Assembly: GCF_950295315.1 (NCBI RefSeq)
Contig: NC_080175.1
Span: 81,500,066 to 81,564,065, forward strand
Length of the DNA stretch: 64,000 bases
Reading direction: 5' to 3'
Source: Erinaceus europaeus
Taxonomy: Eukaryota; Chordata; Mammalia; Eulipotyphla; Erinaceidae
Shown here in pieces: positions 1-10,310 of the stretch. The notes under the pieces are model-generated. The model saw only the letters and a program-made list of their open reading frames with translations, did not search any database and had not been told where the DNA came from. Every line of letters begins with the position of its first letter. The stretch's first letter is position 1. The position numbers and the translations under genes are program-made.

Positions 1-1973
1 ATCTGATAAATTTGGGAATGGTGGATCTATAAAATATATTATACTCACTAAATGATATAATACATATTTAGAATTTAAGGTTTTCAATTTAAATGTTATG
101 ATTTGATAAATTTTAAATGACTGCTTCAAATAAAATGTGATGCACATTATAAAGGTCAAAGTGTATATTAGTAGCACACTAATATGAATTGAGTCATAGA
201 AGTACTTAACCTAGTAACTATTTTAGTTGAACACAAATTTTTAGAGATGTTTGAGATTTCATTACCCACATATAAATTAAACCTTTAGGTATTGATGGAA
301 ACACAACTGGAAAATTTTCTCTCACTCTCACTTTTTATTTCTCCCTACTCACTTCACTGCTTTCAGCTAAAATAAAATAAAATAAAAATGACCTGTTCTA
401 TGCATACTTGTTTAAAAAATTGAATCGTTAGGTTGAATCATACTAGCATTTTTTTTTGGGGGGGGAGTGCATGGATTATAGAGAACTCTAAGACAAAGAT
501 CTAAGAAAAAAATCCTTGTTGGCATAACATGCTTTGAAATTCTGACTATTTGATGAGATATTGAATTATGTCTTGTGTAACAAGAACTGATATTTAATAT
601 AATTGACTGCTTTTTCCTTGCCACTGTTCAACAGTCTGTAAGTTTAAATAAGCCTGGATAACTTGACAGCAAAATATGTGACCTGCATTTCTCAAAATAA
701 GACATATGATACTTAAGAAACTAGAAATGGTATTAACATTATAGTTTTCTTGTATATCCTATAATTACAAAAATTCAATTTTGCTTTCATCTAAACAGAT
801 AGCAAAGGGAAAATTGAAATTAAAATGTAAAATGAAACTTCAAAAACCTGAGTATAAGTGTAAATATTTTGTTTTTCCATAGTAATGCAGAATAACACAA
901 GGAAAATGTTGAAACCAAATAGACGTATACCGACTACACTGTGGATTGTCCTTCAACATATTTAAGCTAGTATTTCTTGCAAGGGGGACTACTTTGAAGT
1001 TCACATGATGTATGGAATATATGTGAAAATGTCCTATTACTAATTCTAGTTCCTCAATATCAGCATAGAAATGTTTAAAATCACACTATATGACTTTAAT
1101 CCTAAAAAATCAAAGAAAAGAGTTTTGGCTCTGGAAACGAGAAGATAAGCAGGCTGTATCACATTTCTCCTGTTTATTTATTAGCTCTGTACACAATATA
1201 GCCAGTAACCTAAAGACTCTGAAATATGTAAGAAATAATTATGCTAGAGATGATTCAAAGTCTAAAATAACAGGATGGTGATATATTTGCCATTCCCACT
1301 ATTTTGTCTAGAGTTTGACCTGAATAGACAGGAAACTTAAAAATTAAAAAGTGGGCCATATGTCAGAGTTCTATGACAAGTCTGTTCATCTTTCTCTGAG
1401 AATGAGAAATGAATCTCTAATGTTTAGGTGAAAATGTGGCAATATTTTTTCCATTTTTCTTTTCTCAGTTCTATGATTTCCACCTATAAAGCAATAATGT
1501 GGTCATGAAGTTGGTAGTGTTAGTAAGTAGTAGGATCCCACAGGCCCAAAATTCTTAAGAAAAATTTTTACTATTTACTGAGGGTGTGGCGCTGAGAAGC
1601 TGTAGTCAACACCCATTCCATGTCTTTCTTAGGTCTCCCCTCTTAGACCTGGATATGGCCCCTAATTCCAGAAATTGATTAGTGTGAACTAAACAAAGTT
1701 AGAACTAAACAAAGTCAATCTTGAAGGAACTTAAAGAGGAGTTAAAGGGAAATAGAAAAGACTAGAAAGAATATGGAGAGATGAGAACTTTATGAGCAAT
1801 TCAACCCAATTGCTTATAAACTTATAAGCTTACTCCCAAATGACATATATGTGGATATACTTCTATTTAACAAACCAAAAACTTTGAAAAGTGATCCAAA
1901 AGACCATCAGTTGGATCTCAGACTAGCAGTAACTATTTTTGATAAGAACAGATTGGCTACTGAAGGTACCAGT
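1..1973. other. Spacer without recognisable gene
   Basis: AT-rich sequence with no frame resembling a known protein and no repeat that I can assign. A T-run followed directly by a G-run lies near 451-466. Short open frames here have no codon or motif support. Confidence 0.6.
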
Positions 1974-2047
1974 TACCAGGGCTGGAGCCTGGGAACTCTT
2001 TCTTACATGCAAGTCCTATGTAGTTCTGTTGTGCTATCTTCCCAGCC
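1974..2047 (-). mobile_element. tRNA-derived SINE fragment, group C
   Basis: Read on the minus strand, the segment starts GGGCTGGGAAGATAGC and continues with the anticodon-arm-like and CTCCAGCCC parts seen in other group C copies of the window. It is head only; body and tail are missing. Confidence 0.5.
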
Positions 2048-2767
2048 CAACAGAGATGCTTTAAATTTTTCATTAAGAGAGCCTATGATTTTGTTTGTTC
2101 ACTTGCCATGTTATACAAACTCTGTTCCAAGGGTCCTGATGGGAACCCTGGATCATGTGAATTACTTCAAACACCATCAGTGGTAAGAAAAGAGTTCAGA
2201 GGGGCAGATATCAGTTCATATCTCCAGTTTATTTCACCAAGTATCACATGCATTGACCTCTTCTTCCATTTTTTTTATTGAGATTATATACAAACATCAA
2301 AAGAGCTATGTCAATATAAATATTTTAGGGGAATACACATTTGAATAATCTCATTCCTAGAATGTAAACCACTCTATATCAAAGTTATTATCTTCAATTC
2401 TAAGGATTACATCAAATTCTATGTTTACTCTGCTACTCCTGGCCTTACTCCAAGGTTGTAGGCATAGTTCAGGGGTATTATCTGTGTTTACCTTGGTGTT
2501 GGTCAAACCTTGAAGGAGACTGGAAACAGTAACAGCAAGAGAAGACAAAGCATTTCTGACATTGACTAATTAGGCAGTTTACAGTTTTAATACAAAGCTC
2601 TTAATTAGAGAAACTGGTAAGCAGAAAAGCAGGACTGTAAACACATATCTATAAGTAACAAGCATTGTGAATCAGGGTTCCCCAGCAACACAATTTTTAA
2701 AAACTGGAACACATACTAGTAAATCCAGAAACCCCAAAACCTCCCAGCTCCTTACCCTTCCTTCTTT
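2048..2767. other. Spacer without recognisable gene
   Basis: I recognise no gene. The stretch 2265-2345 begins with a T-run and ATTGAGATTATATAC and could be a decayed antisense L1 tail, but the match is too weak to call. Confidence 0.5.
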
Positions 2768-2835
2768 CCCTAGGACTTCAGCGGCTCAGGCATGAGAGTC
2801 TCTTTGCATAACCATTATGATGTCTACCCCCAAAG
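2768..2835 (-). mobile_element. tRNA-derived SINE fragment, group C
   Basis: Contains GGCATGAGAGTCTCTTTGCA followed by TAACCATTATG, the reverse complement of the group C head, also seen at 15,885 and 27,840. Only the head is kept, directly beside the antisense L1 relic. Confidence 0.6.
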
Positions 2836-3364
2836 AGATTTCATTGGATAGGTGGTTTTTGTTTGGTTTTCCCTTTGGATAAATCTCAAAGAGAGGAATT
2901 GCTGGGTCATCCTGTAGGTCTATATCTTGTATTCTGAGCATTCTTCAGACTGTTTTCCACAGGGATTGGACCAATTTGTATTTCCACCAGAGAAGTAGTG
3001 TATAAGGGATCCTTTTCTGCAACATCCTCACCAACATTTATTTCTGTTCTTTTTAATGTAAGACATTCTTACAGGTGTAAAGGATACCACATTGTTATCT
3101 TTATTTGTGTTTCTCTGATAATCAGTGACTTTGAGCAATTTGTCATGTCTGTTGGTTCTCTGAATCTTTTCTGTCCATTTTCCACTTTTTAATGGAGTTA
3201 TCTCATTTTCTATTGCTGAGTTGGGTGAATTATTTTAAAAATATATTTTGGTTATTTGCCATTTGTCTGATGTATGGCATGTAAAGATCTCCTGCTCCAC
3301 AGAGAATCTCTGCATTTTGGTGGTTCTTCTTTTTTTCCCCTCATAATTATAAATTCCATATTTA

Positions 3365-3845
3365 TTTTTTCTTTCTTTTTTATTAGTGATTTAATAATTG
3401 TGAAGATTGTGAAATAAGAGAGGTACAATTCCATATAATTCCCACCACCAGAGTTCCATATCTCCTCCCCTCCACTGAAAGGTTCTCTACTATTTATCCC
3501 TCTGGGAACAAGGATCTTTATGGGGAGGGGAACAGAAGCTGTAAGGTCTAGCTTCTGTAATTGCTTTTCCACTGGACATGGGCATTGATGGATCAATCCA
3601 TAGTCCCAGCCTGTCTCTATTTATCTCCAGTGGGGTAGGGCTCTGGGTAGGTAGGATTCCAGAACAAATTGGTGAGGTCATCTGCCCAGGGATGTCAGGT
3701 TGGCATCATGGTAGCATCTACAACTTGGTGGCTGAAAAATATTAAGCTATAAAGCAGAACAATTTGTTTAATAATCAGGAACCTAAAGGTAAGAGTTGAG
3801 GATAGGACTAGAAAGCTGGATGGGTAGAAACTTCAGTTTGACATA
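3365..3845 (-). mobile_element. 5'-truncated L1 3'-terminal module, antisense
   Basis: Reverse complement of the terminal part of the long 3' UTR at 36,990-37,400. Shared blocks include the GAAGCAATTACAGAAGCC-like, CTCCCAGAGGGATA-like and GGTGGGAATT-like segments. The T-rich left end is the poly(A) tail on the minus strand. It interrupts the ORF2 relic: L1 coding similarity stops near 3364 and resumes near 3846. Divergence from the 37-kb copy is high, indicating an older subfamily. Confidence 0.8.
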
Positions 3846-4785
3846 GTACCATTGGTTTATTTTGATTTCTTTTTCCTTGCAATTGTTCTTGAGTTATCAA
3901 AGATGTTTTTAAACCTTATACAGAAGAGTTTGCCAATATTTTCCTCAAAACATTTGACAGTATTTGGACTAACATCTAAATCTTTCATCTGTTTGGAGTT
4001 TACTTCCATGTGTCGTGAGCTGTAGTGGTCCAGTTTCAAATTTCTTTATGTTTTAACCCAATTTTCCCAACTCCATTTGCTGAAGATGCTCTCCTTTATC
4101 CATTTAATGTTTTGGGTCCCCTTGTCAAAATCTTGATGCCCAAAAGTGTGAGGACTTATTTCTGGTTTCATAATTCTATTCTACTGGTTCATATACATAT
4201 TTTGGTTTTGTTACCAGTTTTGATAATAACTCTATAATATAGTTGATGTCAGGAATCATGACACTTCCATTGTTCTTTTCTCTCAAGCTTGTTGATTGAG
4301 AGATGGTTACTGATCCCAATAAACTTTTCTTCTATTCTCTTTAAATTTTGTAGGACCTTGAAGGGGATTGCATTAAATCTGTACATGTCTCTGGGTAGGG
4401 TGGTCATTTGATGATGTTAGTATACATGAACATAGTATATCTTTTTTTTTTCTCTCTATTTCACTGAATGGTGAACTCATAATGTTCAGTATACAAATTT
4501 TTCACTTATTTGGCTTATTCCTACATGACTGCTTTGTTGTCATAGTAAATTTGATAATTTTTTTGATTCATTCTCCTAGTTTAGTGTCTGAGTTGAGGGA
4601 TGCCACTGAGTTTTTGTATATTACTTTTGCAGCCTGCCACACTAATATACTGTTCAATAATTTCCAAGCATTTCCTATTGAATTATTTTTAATTTCCTAT
4701 GAATACTATTATGTCATCTATAATCACAGTTTTACTTCTGTTCCAATCTGTATCCCTTTAATTCCTTTCTCTACCCTAATTTCTT

Positions 4786-5340
4786 TTCTTCCTCTCCTTC
4801 TCTTTTTTTTGCCTCCAGGGTTATTGCTGGGGCTTGGTGCCTGCACTATGAATCCACTGCTCCTAGATGTTATTTTCCCCCTTTTGTTGCCCTCGTTTTT
4901 ATTATTGTTGTTATTATTATTGATGTCATTGTTGTTGCATAGGACAGAGAGAAATCGAGAGAGGAGGGGAAGACAGTCTTCTTCTAGCGTTTGCCCTTCT
5001 TCCGTAGCCAGTCAACAGCGTCAGGTTGAAAGCTGTCAGGAGCTGCTTGTTGCTGGCTTTGAATGTGACTGGGATCCATGTGGATTCAGTCGGCTAGGAA
5101 GGATCGTCAGTTTCCCCAATGAATGGGTACTCACGGGATGCACCACGAGAAGGTCGATCCAATGCATACCAGTAAGTACCCAGTGAGGGGGGGAGAAAGA
5201 TAGACACCTGCAGACCTGCTTCACCACCCGTGAAGCGACCCCCTGTACGTGGGGAGCCGGGGGCTCAAACCAGGATCCTTATGCTGGTCCTTGCACTTTG
5301 CACCATGTAGCTTAATGCACAGTGCTATCCCCGACTCCCC
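4786..5340 (-). mobile_element. Composite tRNA-derived SINE, group A, with internal foreign segment
   Basis: The minus strand shows the SINE head (CGGGGATAGCACTG region), the CTGCAGG/GGTGAAGCAGG block, the pyrimidine body, CAACAA repeats and the CTCCAGGAGCAGTGGATTC-type 3' part. The unit is flanked by an imperfect direct repeat of about 16 bp (TCTCTACCCTAATTTCT at 4769-4785, TCTCTATTCTAATTTCT at 5341-5357), so it arrived by target-primed insertion in the L1 relic. Its pyrimidine body is split by the extra segment at 4978-5186. Whether that segment travelled with the SINE or came later cannot be decided from one copy. Confidence 0.85.
4978..5186. other. CpG-rich segment of unknown origin inside a SINE
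   Basis: About 210 bp lie between the two halves of the SINE pyrimidine body and match no L1, SINE or LTR seen elsewhere in the window. It carries about nine CpGs, while the flanks have almost none. It can form a hairpin: TGGGTACTCAC (5124-5134) opposite GTAAGTACCCA (5172-5182), with an inner ATGCA/TGCAT pair at 5138-5142 and 5163-5167. Both strands read open for part of the length, but no motif suggests a protein. Possible origins are a captured fragment of another retrotransposon, a processed cellular RNA, or a genuine composite SINE subfamily. Confidence 0.55.
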
Positions 5341-5925
5341 TCTCTATTCTAATTTCTATGACTAGATTTCCAAAACTATGTTGAATAACACTATGGGCAA
5401 TGCTGCCTTGAAAAGATCAAAGAGGGAAAGCTTTCATTTTCTTGATATTGGCCACAATATTGGCTGTTGGTTTGCTGTATGTAGACTCAACTAGTTTAAG
5501 GAATTTTCCATATTTCCCTACTGTTTTTTAATGCTTTATGAAAGGATGTTGAATCTAGTCAAAGGCTTCCTCAGTATCTACTGAATTGACTTGTGGTTTT
5601 TGGTTTTCCTTTTGTTGATGTGGTAAATCACATTTATTGATTTATGTATTTTGAACCAACCTTGATCTTCTGGATAAATCCCATTTGGTCATAATGTACA
5701 ATCTTTTTAGGCCACTGCTTTATCCTATTTACCAGAATTTTGTTCAATATCATAGCATCTATGTTCAGGGATAATGAGCTGTAATTTTCTTTCTGTCTGA
5801 TTTTGGTATCAAAGTTCTGTTGTCTCATAGAAAGTGGTAGGGAGTATTCTTATGTACTCCATTTCTTAAAAAAAAGATCTTGTTAAGTATAGGCAGTATC
5901 TCTATTGATGTTGAGAGCAGTAAAA

Positions 5926-6811
5926 ATAATTTGTGTTTATAAACTTATTACTTACAGCTAGAGCAGAATTTAACAATGTAATGAATAAACATTTTGCTAT
6001 TAAAAATAAATTTAAGTCAGAAGGAGTAGCTCCCCTAAATAGTACATGTGTAGTACTAGAGACTGCAAGCTTCAGACATGCAAGTCTTATGCTTTATCAG
6101 TTGAGCTATTGCTGCAGCCTGAAAGTGTGAATGTAAGTTCAACTAACTTCTAGTTCAATAAACAATGAACTTTTGTAAGTATTCACCAGAGATGATCTAT
6201 TCCTTAATATTTTTTTCTCTATAAAATTCTAGGGAAGCCTCTCTTAGAGCCTGAACTTCAAATTTATTTAAAATGGTATTAATAAAATGTCAACATTCTC
6301 TCTTATTTCCATAATAAATAAAATTCTTATTTATAGAATGCCTATTTTGAGTATTATAAAGGAATTCATTGAGTAAAAAGTTATATACCTGTACATAAAA
6401 GAAATGAGGAACACTATTCATCTTGTCTCTAGTCTTTCATTCACTTTACATACTTCCTAAAATTCAATTCTCTCCTGTACTCTCCTTGAGGTTTCTTTTG
6501 TTTGTGTGGAATCCTAAGATGTAAAAGCAGTATTGTCAGCACCCTTAGTTATGTGGGTACCCTTAGAGTGCCTAGTTAGAGTACTTACCATAATAAGAAA
6601 TCAAAAATCATGAACTAGTGAAGATTCTAGTCCTTATATGTGTCTGTGTGCCAGTATTAATTCAGGTAGTGGCCAATATTTTCATTGGATATTGGCCATT
6701 AGGAAATAAAAGGGCTATAGCTATGTGCTATTTCATACAGCAGGACTTTTCTCCCTCTCCTCCCCACACACTCTCTTCTCCCTCCCCACTCCCCTCTCTC
6801 TCCCATATAAA
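5926..6811. other. Spacer, mostly unassigned
   Basis: Apart from the SINE fragment at 6035-6125 I see no gene or assignable repeat. The C/T-rich stretch at 6750-6810 probably belongs to the pyrimidine body of the antisense SINE that continues at 6904. Confidence 0.5.
6035..6125 (-). mobile_element. tRNA-derived SINE fragment
   Basis: The minus strand begins GGCTGCAGCAATAGCTCAAC and continues with GATAAAGCATAAGACTTGC and an ...AGTCTCTAGTACTAC arm, a tRNA-like head with recognisable A- and B-box-like regions. No body or tail remains. Confidence 0.55.
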
Positions 6812-6903
6812 TTTATATATGTATATATATACTATATATATATACACACATATATATACACACATATATATACACACACACATATATGTGCACACATATA
6901 TGA
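6812..6903. repeat. (TA)n/(CA)n microsatellite
   Basis: Alternating TATATA and TACACACA runs of about 90 bp. They sit in the tail side of the antisense SINE at 6904-7065 and probably expanded from that tail. The long open frames over it are low-complexity Y/I/H-rich translations. Confidence 0.9.
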
Positions 6904-7065
6904 TAGAGAAATTGAGAAGGAGGAGATATAGAGGGAGAGAGGCACCTGCAGCACTACTCCTACTTCACCACTCACAAAGCTTGCCCCCTGCAGCTGAAGT
7001 CTTGAACACATGTGTCTGTGTCCTATAGCATATATGCTCAATAAGGTATACCACCACACAACCCT
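6904..7065 (-). mobile_element. tRNA-derived SINE, group B, antisense
   Basis: The minus strand shows GTGTGGTGGTATACC, then CTGCAGGGGGCAAGC, GTGGTGAAGTAGG and a pyrimidine-rich body ending in CTCAATTTCTCTATC. The A-rich tail has been replaced by the TA/CA microsatellite at 6812-6903. Confidence 0.75.
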
Positions 7066-8004
7066 ACTTTCTTAATTAAGACTAGAATCTAGATTAGGCT
7101 TTAATAAGTGTGTATTACTGCTTTATAAATGAGAACACTAAGATAATGTGGTCTGATGAAAGATGTAAACAGTTTAATTATGCTTAGTATTGTGTAAAAT
7201 GATATGCTATTATTTTAACAAAAAAGGTTATTAAATGACTGACATAACTATCTACTTCTTTTTTTTCAAGTGCTATTTTCTGATTAAAAATGTATTCTTT
7301 TTCTCCAATAATAAATAATGACCCAGTAATCATTTTACTAGGAGAGAAGGTAATGTAAGTCAAGTGACTTCCATAAACTGTGTAGAGAATAATGTACTCC
7401 AATGGAGAGCTCACATTTTTGTAAAAAGAATATTCATGTAGTTGTGATCCAGATAATTTTTAATTTTCTGCATTCACTATAACTATGGAAAAAGCTGAAT
7501 ATTTATAAAGCATTTAAAATTGAAAAAAAGCACACAAGCAAAGTTCATTCAAAGAGTTTCTGAGACAATTTTTTCAGTGTTGTCACTTTTATAGATGTGT
7601 TTAATGAATAAACTACTTTAGTGTTTGAAGTAAGAGACTACAGGAAGTGACAAGGCTCACTGTTTAATAATTTATTGGAGGAAATAAAATTTCTATTTGC
7701 CAAATTGTATAAAATACATCTTGATATTTTGGACACAATCATAATGAAATGCAGTACATTTGTACAAGTGATGAATTATCTTTTGTTTGCTCAGTTATTG
7801 AAAAACAAATAAAACTCTTGCACTGAACAATCAGACATACTTCCCACTATTTCCTAAGATTCAATGTAATAAATGTATAATTTTAGAACTAAAGTAGTTT
7901 AGGGCTTTTGTAAATTGCTTCCTACTTCAACGAGTTATTACATTTAGCTCTTTCTAAAAAAAATTCTTGCTAATATATATACATATATAAATATATATTT
8001 TATT
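7066..8004. other. Spacer without recognisable gene
   Basis: AT-rich sequence; no coding similarity or assignable repeat seen. It ends in a TATATA-rich stretch leading into the next SINE tail. Confidence 0.5.
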
Positions 8005-8136
8005 TTTTCCCTGCCACGAGGGCTATTGCTGGGGCTTAGTGTGTAGAACTATTCACAGTTCCCAGTGCCCTCCCTCTTCTTCCTAATTTTTAACTAAATA
8101 AGATAGAGATAAATTGAGGAGAGAGGGAGGGAGGGC

Positions 8137-8169
<33 letters not shown>

Positions 8170-8298
8170 TGACCGACCTGAAGGCCTACTTCACAACTTG
8201 TGATGCTTCCTTCCTGCAGGCAGGTAGTGGGGGCTTCAACCCGGGTCCTTGTGCAAGGCAAGGTGTGAGCTTAACATGATGCACTAGGACACCCCAAG
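8005..8298 (-). mobile_element. tRNA-derived SINE, group A, antisense
   Basis: The minus strand runs GGTGTCCTAGTGCATCATG, a CCCGGGTTGAAGCCCCC arm, CCTGCAGGAAGGAAGC, a GTC/TGTC-rich pyrimidine body and the CAGCAATAGCCCTCG 3' part. The short (GACA)n run at 8148-8168 is an expansion within the body. Confidence 0.8.
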
Positions 8299-8299
8299 C

Positions 8300-8395
8300 T
8301 TATTTATGATTCTTAAATCCTACACATGAGTGAGACACCTGGCGTTTTTCACTTTTGCCTTACTTCATTAGATGATCCATGTAAGTTCCTGGTAT
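8300..8395 (-). mobile_element. Possible antisense L1 3'-end fragment
   Basis: ACATGAGTGAGACACCTGGC through ACTTCATTAGATGATCCATG resembles the minus-strand image of the extreme ORF2 3' end seen at 47,010-47,090 (AAGTGAGATCATTTGATATT). Short and diverged; a weak call. Confidence 0.35.
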
Positions 8396-9207
8396 ATAAA
8401 AGCTTTCACACTTTGGCTCTGGTCAGCTTCCATACTTCTTGTCTGCTGCATCAATGTAGTTCCCCTATTTTGGTTCTCTCAACATACCCTGCACTCTTCA
8501 GCATCCGTGCAAATACTGTTCTTTAACATGAAATACCCTCAGAGGAGGTGGAGCACACATCATTTTCTCTTCATGAGACTGATATTTGTCCTGGTGTGTG
8601 ATGTGGGAAAAGACGGGTTGGGAGAGAGTATCTTACAGATGACTGTCATGAGGAAATGTGAGGATCTATCTATGTGTGGACAACTGTACTGGAAATCAAT
8701 AAAGTAGGAAAGCAGAGCAATTGCTTGCTGTCACTGTCCCCTCTAATCGATTTGTATCAAAGTCTTTGTCTTAGCTACCATTAACCTGTGGTCACTTCTA
8801 GCAGACTAGTACTTAAATTTATTATATTTTAAAGTACTTATCAATATTTGAATATAAATAGATGTTGAAAGAACGAAAATAATTTCAAGGAGGATCAGAT
8901 TGAAAAGCTGGCAATGCAACAATCAGAAATTAGATCAGCTCTACTCAAGATCCAGTCTTCTAGCAGCTGACTCCTCTGTAGTAGGTTAGAATCATCAAGG
9001 GACTTGTAGGAATTAATGATATCCTGGTAACACTCCAGGCAACTATGTAATTGGAGGAGAGGTGGTTAACATTAACCCAGTGTTTCTGAGGTTATTCTAA
9101 TGTACATATAGCATTGACACTATGGTATGCCATATGTGTTCTCTATAAATCAACTACATTTATGAATTAAATAAAGAAAACTTTCAGAATATTGTCTTAA
9201 AATGCTT
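8396..9207. other. Spacer without recognisable gene
   Basis: No gene recognised. The open frame at 8372-8707 has no similarity that I can name and is not supported by any splice or promoter signal. Confidence 0.5.
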
Positions 9208-9549
9208 CCGGGGGTTGTGCGGTAGTGCAGTGGGTTAAATGCACATTGTGTGAAGGGCAACAAGGACTAGCGCAGGCATCCCGGTTCAAGCCCCGGCTCC
9301 CCACCTGCAGGGGTGTTGCCTCACAGGCGGTGAAGCAGTCTTCAGGTGTCTATCTTTCTCTCCCCTTCTCTGTCATCCCTCCTCTCTCGATTTCTCTCTG
9401 TCCTATCCAACAACAATAACAACAGCAATAATAAAACGGTGACGACGGTAAACAACAAGGGCAACAAAGGGGAAACAGTAGCCTCCAGGAGTAGTGGATT
9501 TGCGAAGGCACCTAGTCCCAGCAATAATACTGGAGGCAAAAAAAAAAGT
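9208..9549 (+). mobile_element. tRNA-derived SINE, group A, near full length
   Basis: The head GCGGTAGTGCAGTGGGTTAA contains an A-box-like segment, and CGGTTCAAGCCCC is a B-box-like segment, consistent with RNA polymerase III transcription. Then come CTCCCCACCTGCAGG, the pyrimidine body, CAACAA/AATAAT repeats, a CTCCAGGAGTAGTGGATT block and an A-tail. Frames crossing it on both strands are translations of the repeat. Confidence 0.93.
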
Positions 9550-9664
9550 TTCCCAATTCCTCCATTATTGTTCATTCTGTAAAAGACAGCCATAGCTTCC
9601 AGTCATGGTCCATCAAGGATTTAATAATAATCAAAACCATATTAATATACTTTATTTTTTAAAT

Positions 9665-9815
9665 GACCTATTTGTTATGAGAGGGGATGCAGAGAAAGTA
9701 ACAAAGCACTGTTCAACATTGGCCTAAATCATTTCCTAGTACTCAACCTGCTGCCTCTGGGGCCTCAGGCATAAAAGTTGGCACTCTAGTAGGATGAGCT
9801 ATCTCCCTGGTCTTT
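9665..9815 (-). mobile_element. tRNA-derived SINE, group C, antisense
   Basis: The minus strand starts GACCAGGGAGATAGCTCATCC and includes a CTGAGGCCCCAGAGGCAGC arm. The rest has decayed. The element extends into an A/G-rich stretch near 9680. Confidence 0.65.
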
Positions 9816-9854
9816 GAATGTATTACTACACAGTGTTTAATGATCATATATGAA

Positions 9855-10310
9855 GGAGAGAGTGCTTCACATGAGACAGAAATGAAGTCAGAGCATCACT
9901 CTGGTACATGAGATACAGGGGATTGTCATTAAAGTTCTGGGCTCCAGCAGGCCGGGCCAGCTTCGCGGTGGTAGAAAGAGGCTCGAGGACACACGACTGG
10001 GCCGGGAAGCTGTATTTCTTTATTCACGAACAACGATTCATAAACTAACCCAAACCAATCACCACACAGATCTGTCCTGCATCCTTCTCCTCTGGCCGCT
10101 GCACCAACAACTCTGGAAGTCTGTCGGGGTTCTGGGGGCGGGGAGAAGGAGGCCCGTGAAACTAGCAGGGGCCATACCACAATCTCCCAGGGGGTGGGGG
10201 GTGAGACCAAAACCAATGTGAAGCATACAACAGGGGATGGATCCAGGAACCTCAGACAAGAAAGTCTAATGCCCTACCAATTAAGCCATTTCCTAGCCAG
10301 CTATCTTATT
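9855..10310 (-). mobile_element. Older tRNA-derived SINE split by an LTR insertion
   Basis: The right half (10,233-10,310), read on minus, gives GGCTAGGAAATGGCTTAATT and a GACTTTCTTGTCTGAGGTTCC arm. The left half (about 9855-9923) gives the CCAGAGTGATGC-like 3' part. The halves join across the LTR at 9924-10,232, with the overlap GGGGAT duplicated at the breakpoint. Confidence 0.75.
9924..10232 (-). mobile_element. Solo LTR of an ERV2/ERVK-like endogenous retrovirus
   Basis: On the minus strand it starts TGTTGTATGC and ends TTTAATGACA, giving TG...CA termini over 309 bp. A 6-bp direct repeat GGGGAT flanks it (9918-9923 and 10,233-10,238), the duplication length common in ERVK-type elements. 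An AATAAA polyadenylation signal lies about 100 bp before its 3' end, followed by the AGCTTCCCGGCCCAG region shared with the LTR at 56,680. No internal proviral sequence remains, so it is probably a product of recombination between two LTRs. It is locally rich in G/C, unlike its surroundings. Confidence 0.8.

Larger units (their letters stand above)
2863..5925 (-). pseudogene. Decayed L1 ORF2 (reverse transcriptase to C-terminal region), antisense
   Basis: Minus-strand translation gives L1 ORF2 in pieces. The frame at 5634-5828 resembles the reverse-transcriptase block NIDA.ILNKIL.NRI through HDQ.GFI. The frame at 3857-4039 aligns with the segment DLDV.P.T...EENIGK, which is preserved in the L1 at 35,080. 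The order (RT at higher coordinates, C-terminus lower) fits one minus-strand element. It is full of stops and frameshifts and is clearly older than the L1 at 28 kb. Two later insertions split it: an L1 3' module (3365-3845) and a composite SINE (4786-5340). No 5' UTR or ORF1 is attached, so it is 5' truncated. Confidence 0.88.

Noticed and set aside
4482..5186. 234-codon open frame on the plus strand
   Set aside because: It reads through an antisense L1 relic, an antisense SINE and the CpG-rich segment. The N-terminal half is the reverse image of L1 coding sequence, so it is not a gene.
6618..7028. 136-codon frame with a hydrophobic start
   Set aside because: Most of it is TA/CA microsatellite and antisense SINE; the hydrophobic start alone does not support a gene.
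8372..8707. 111-codon frame
   Set aside because: Overlaps a second frame on the same strand and possible L1 antisense sequence; no motif.
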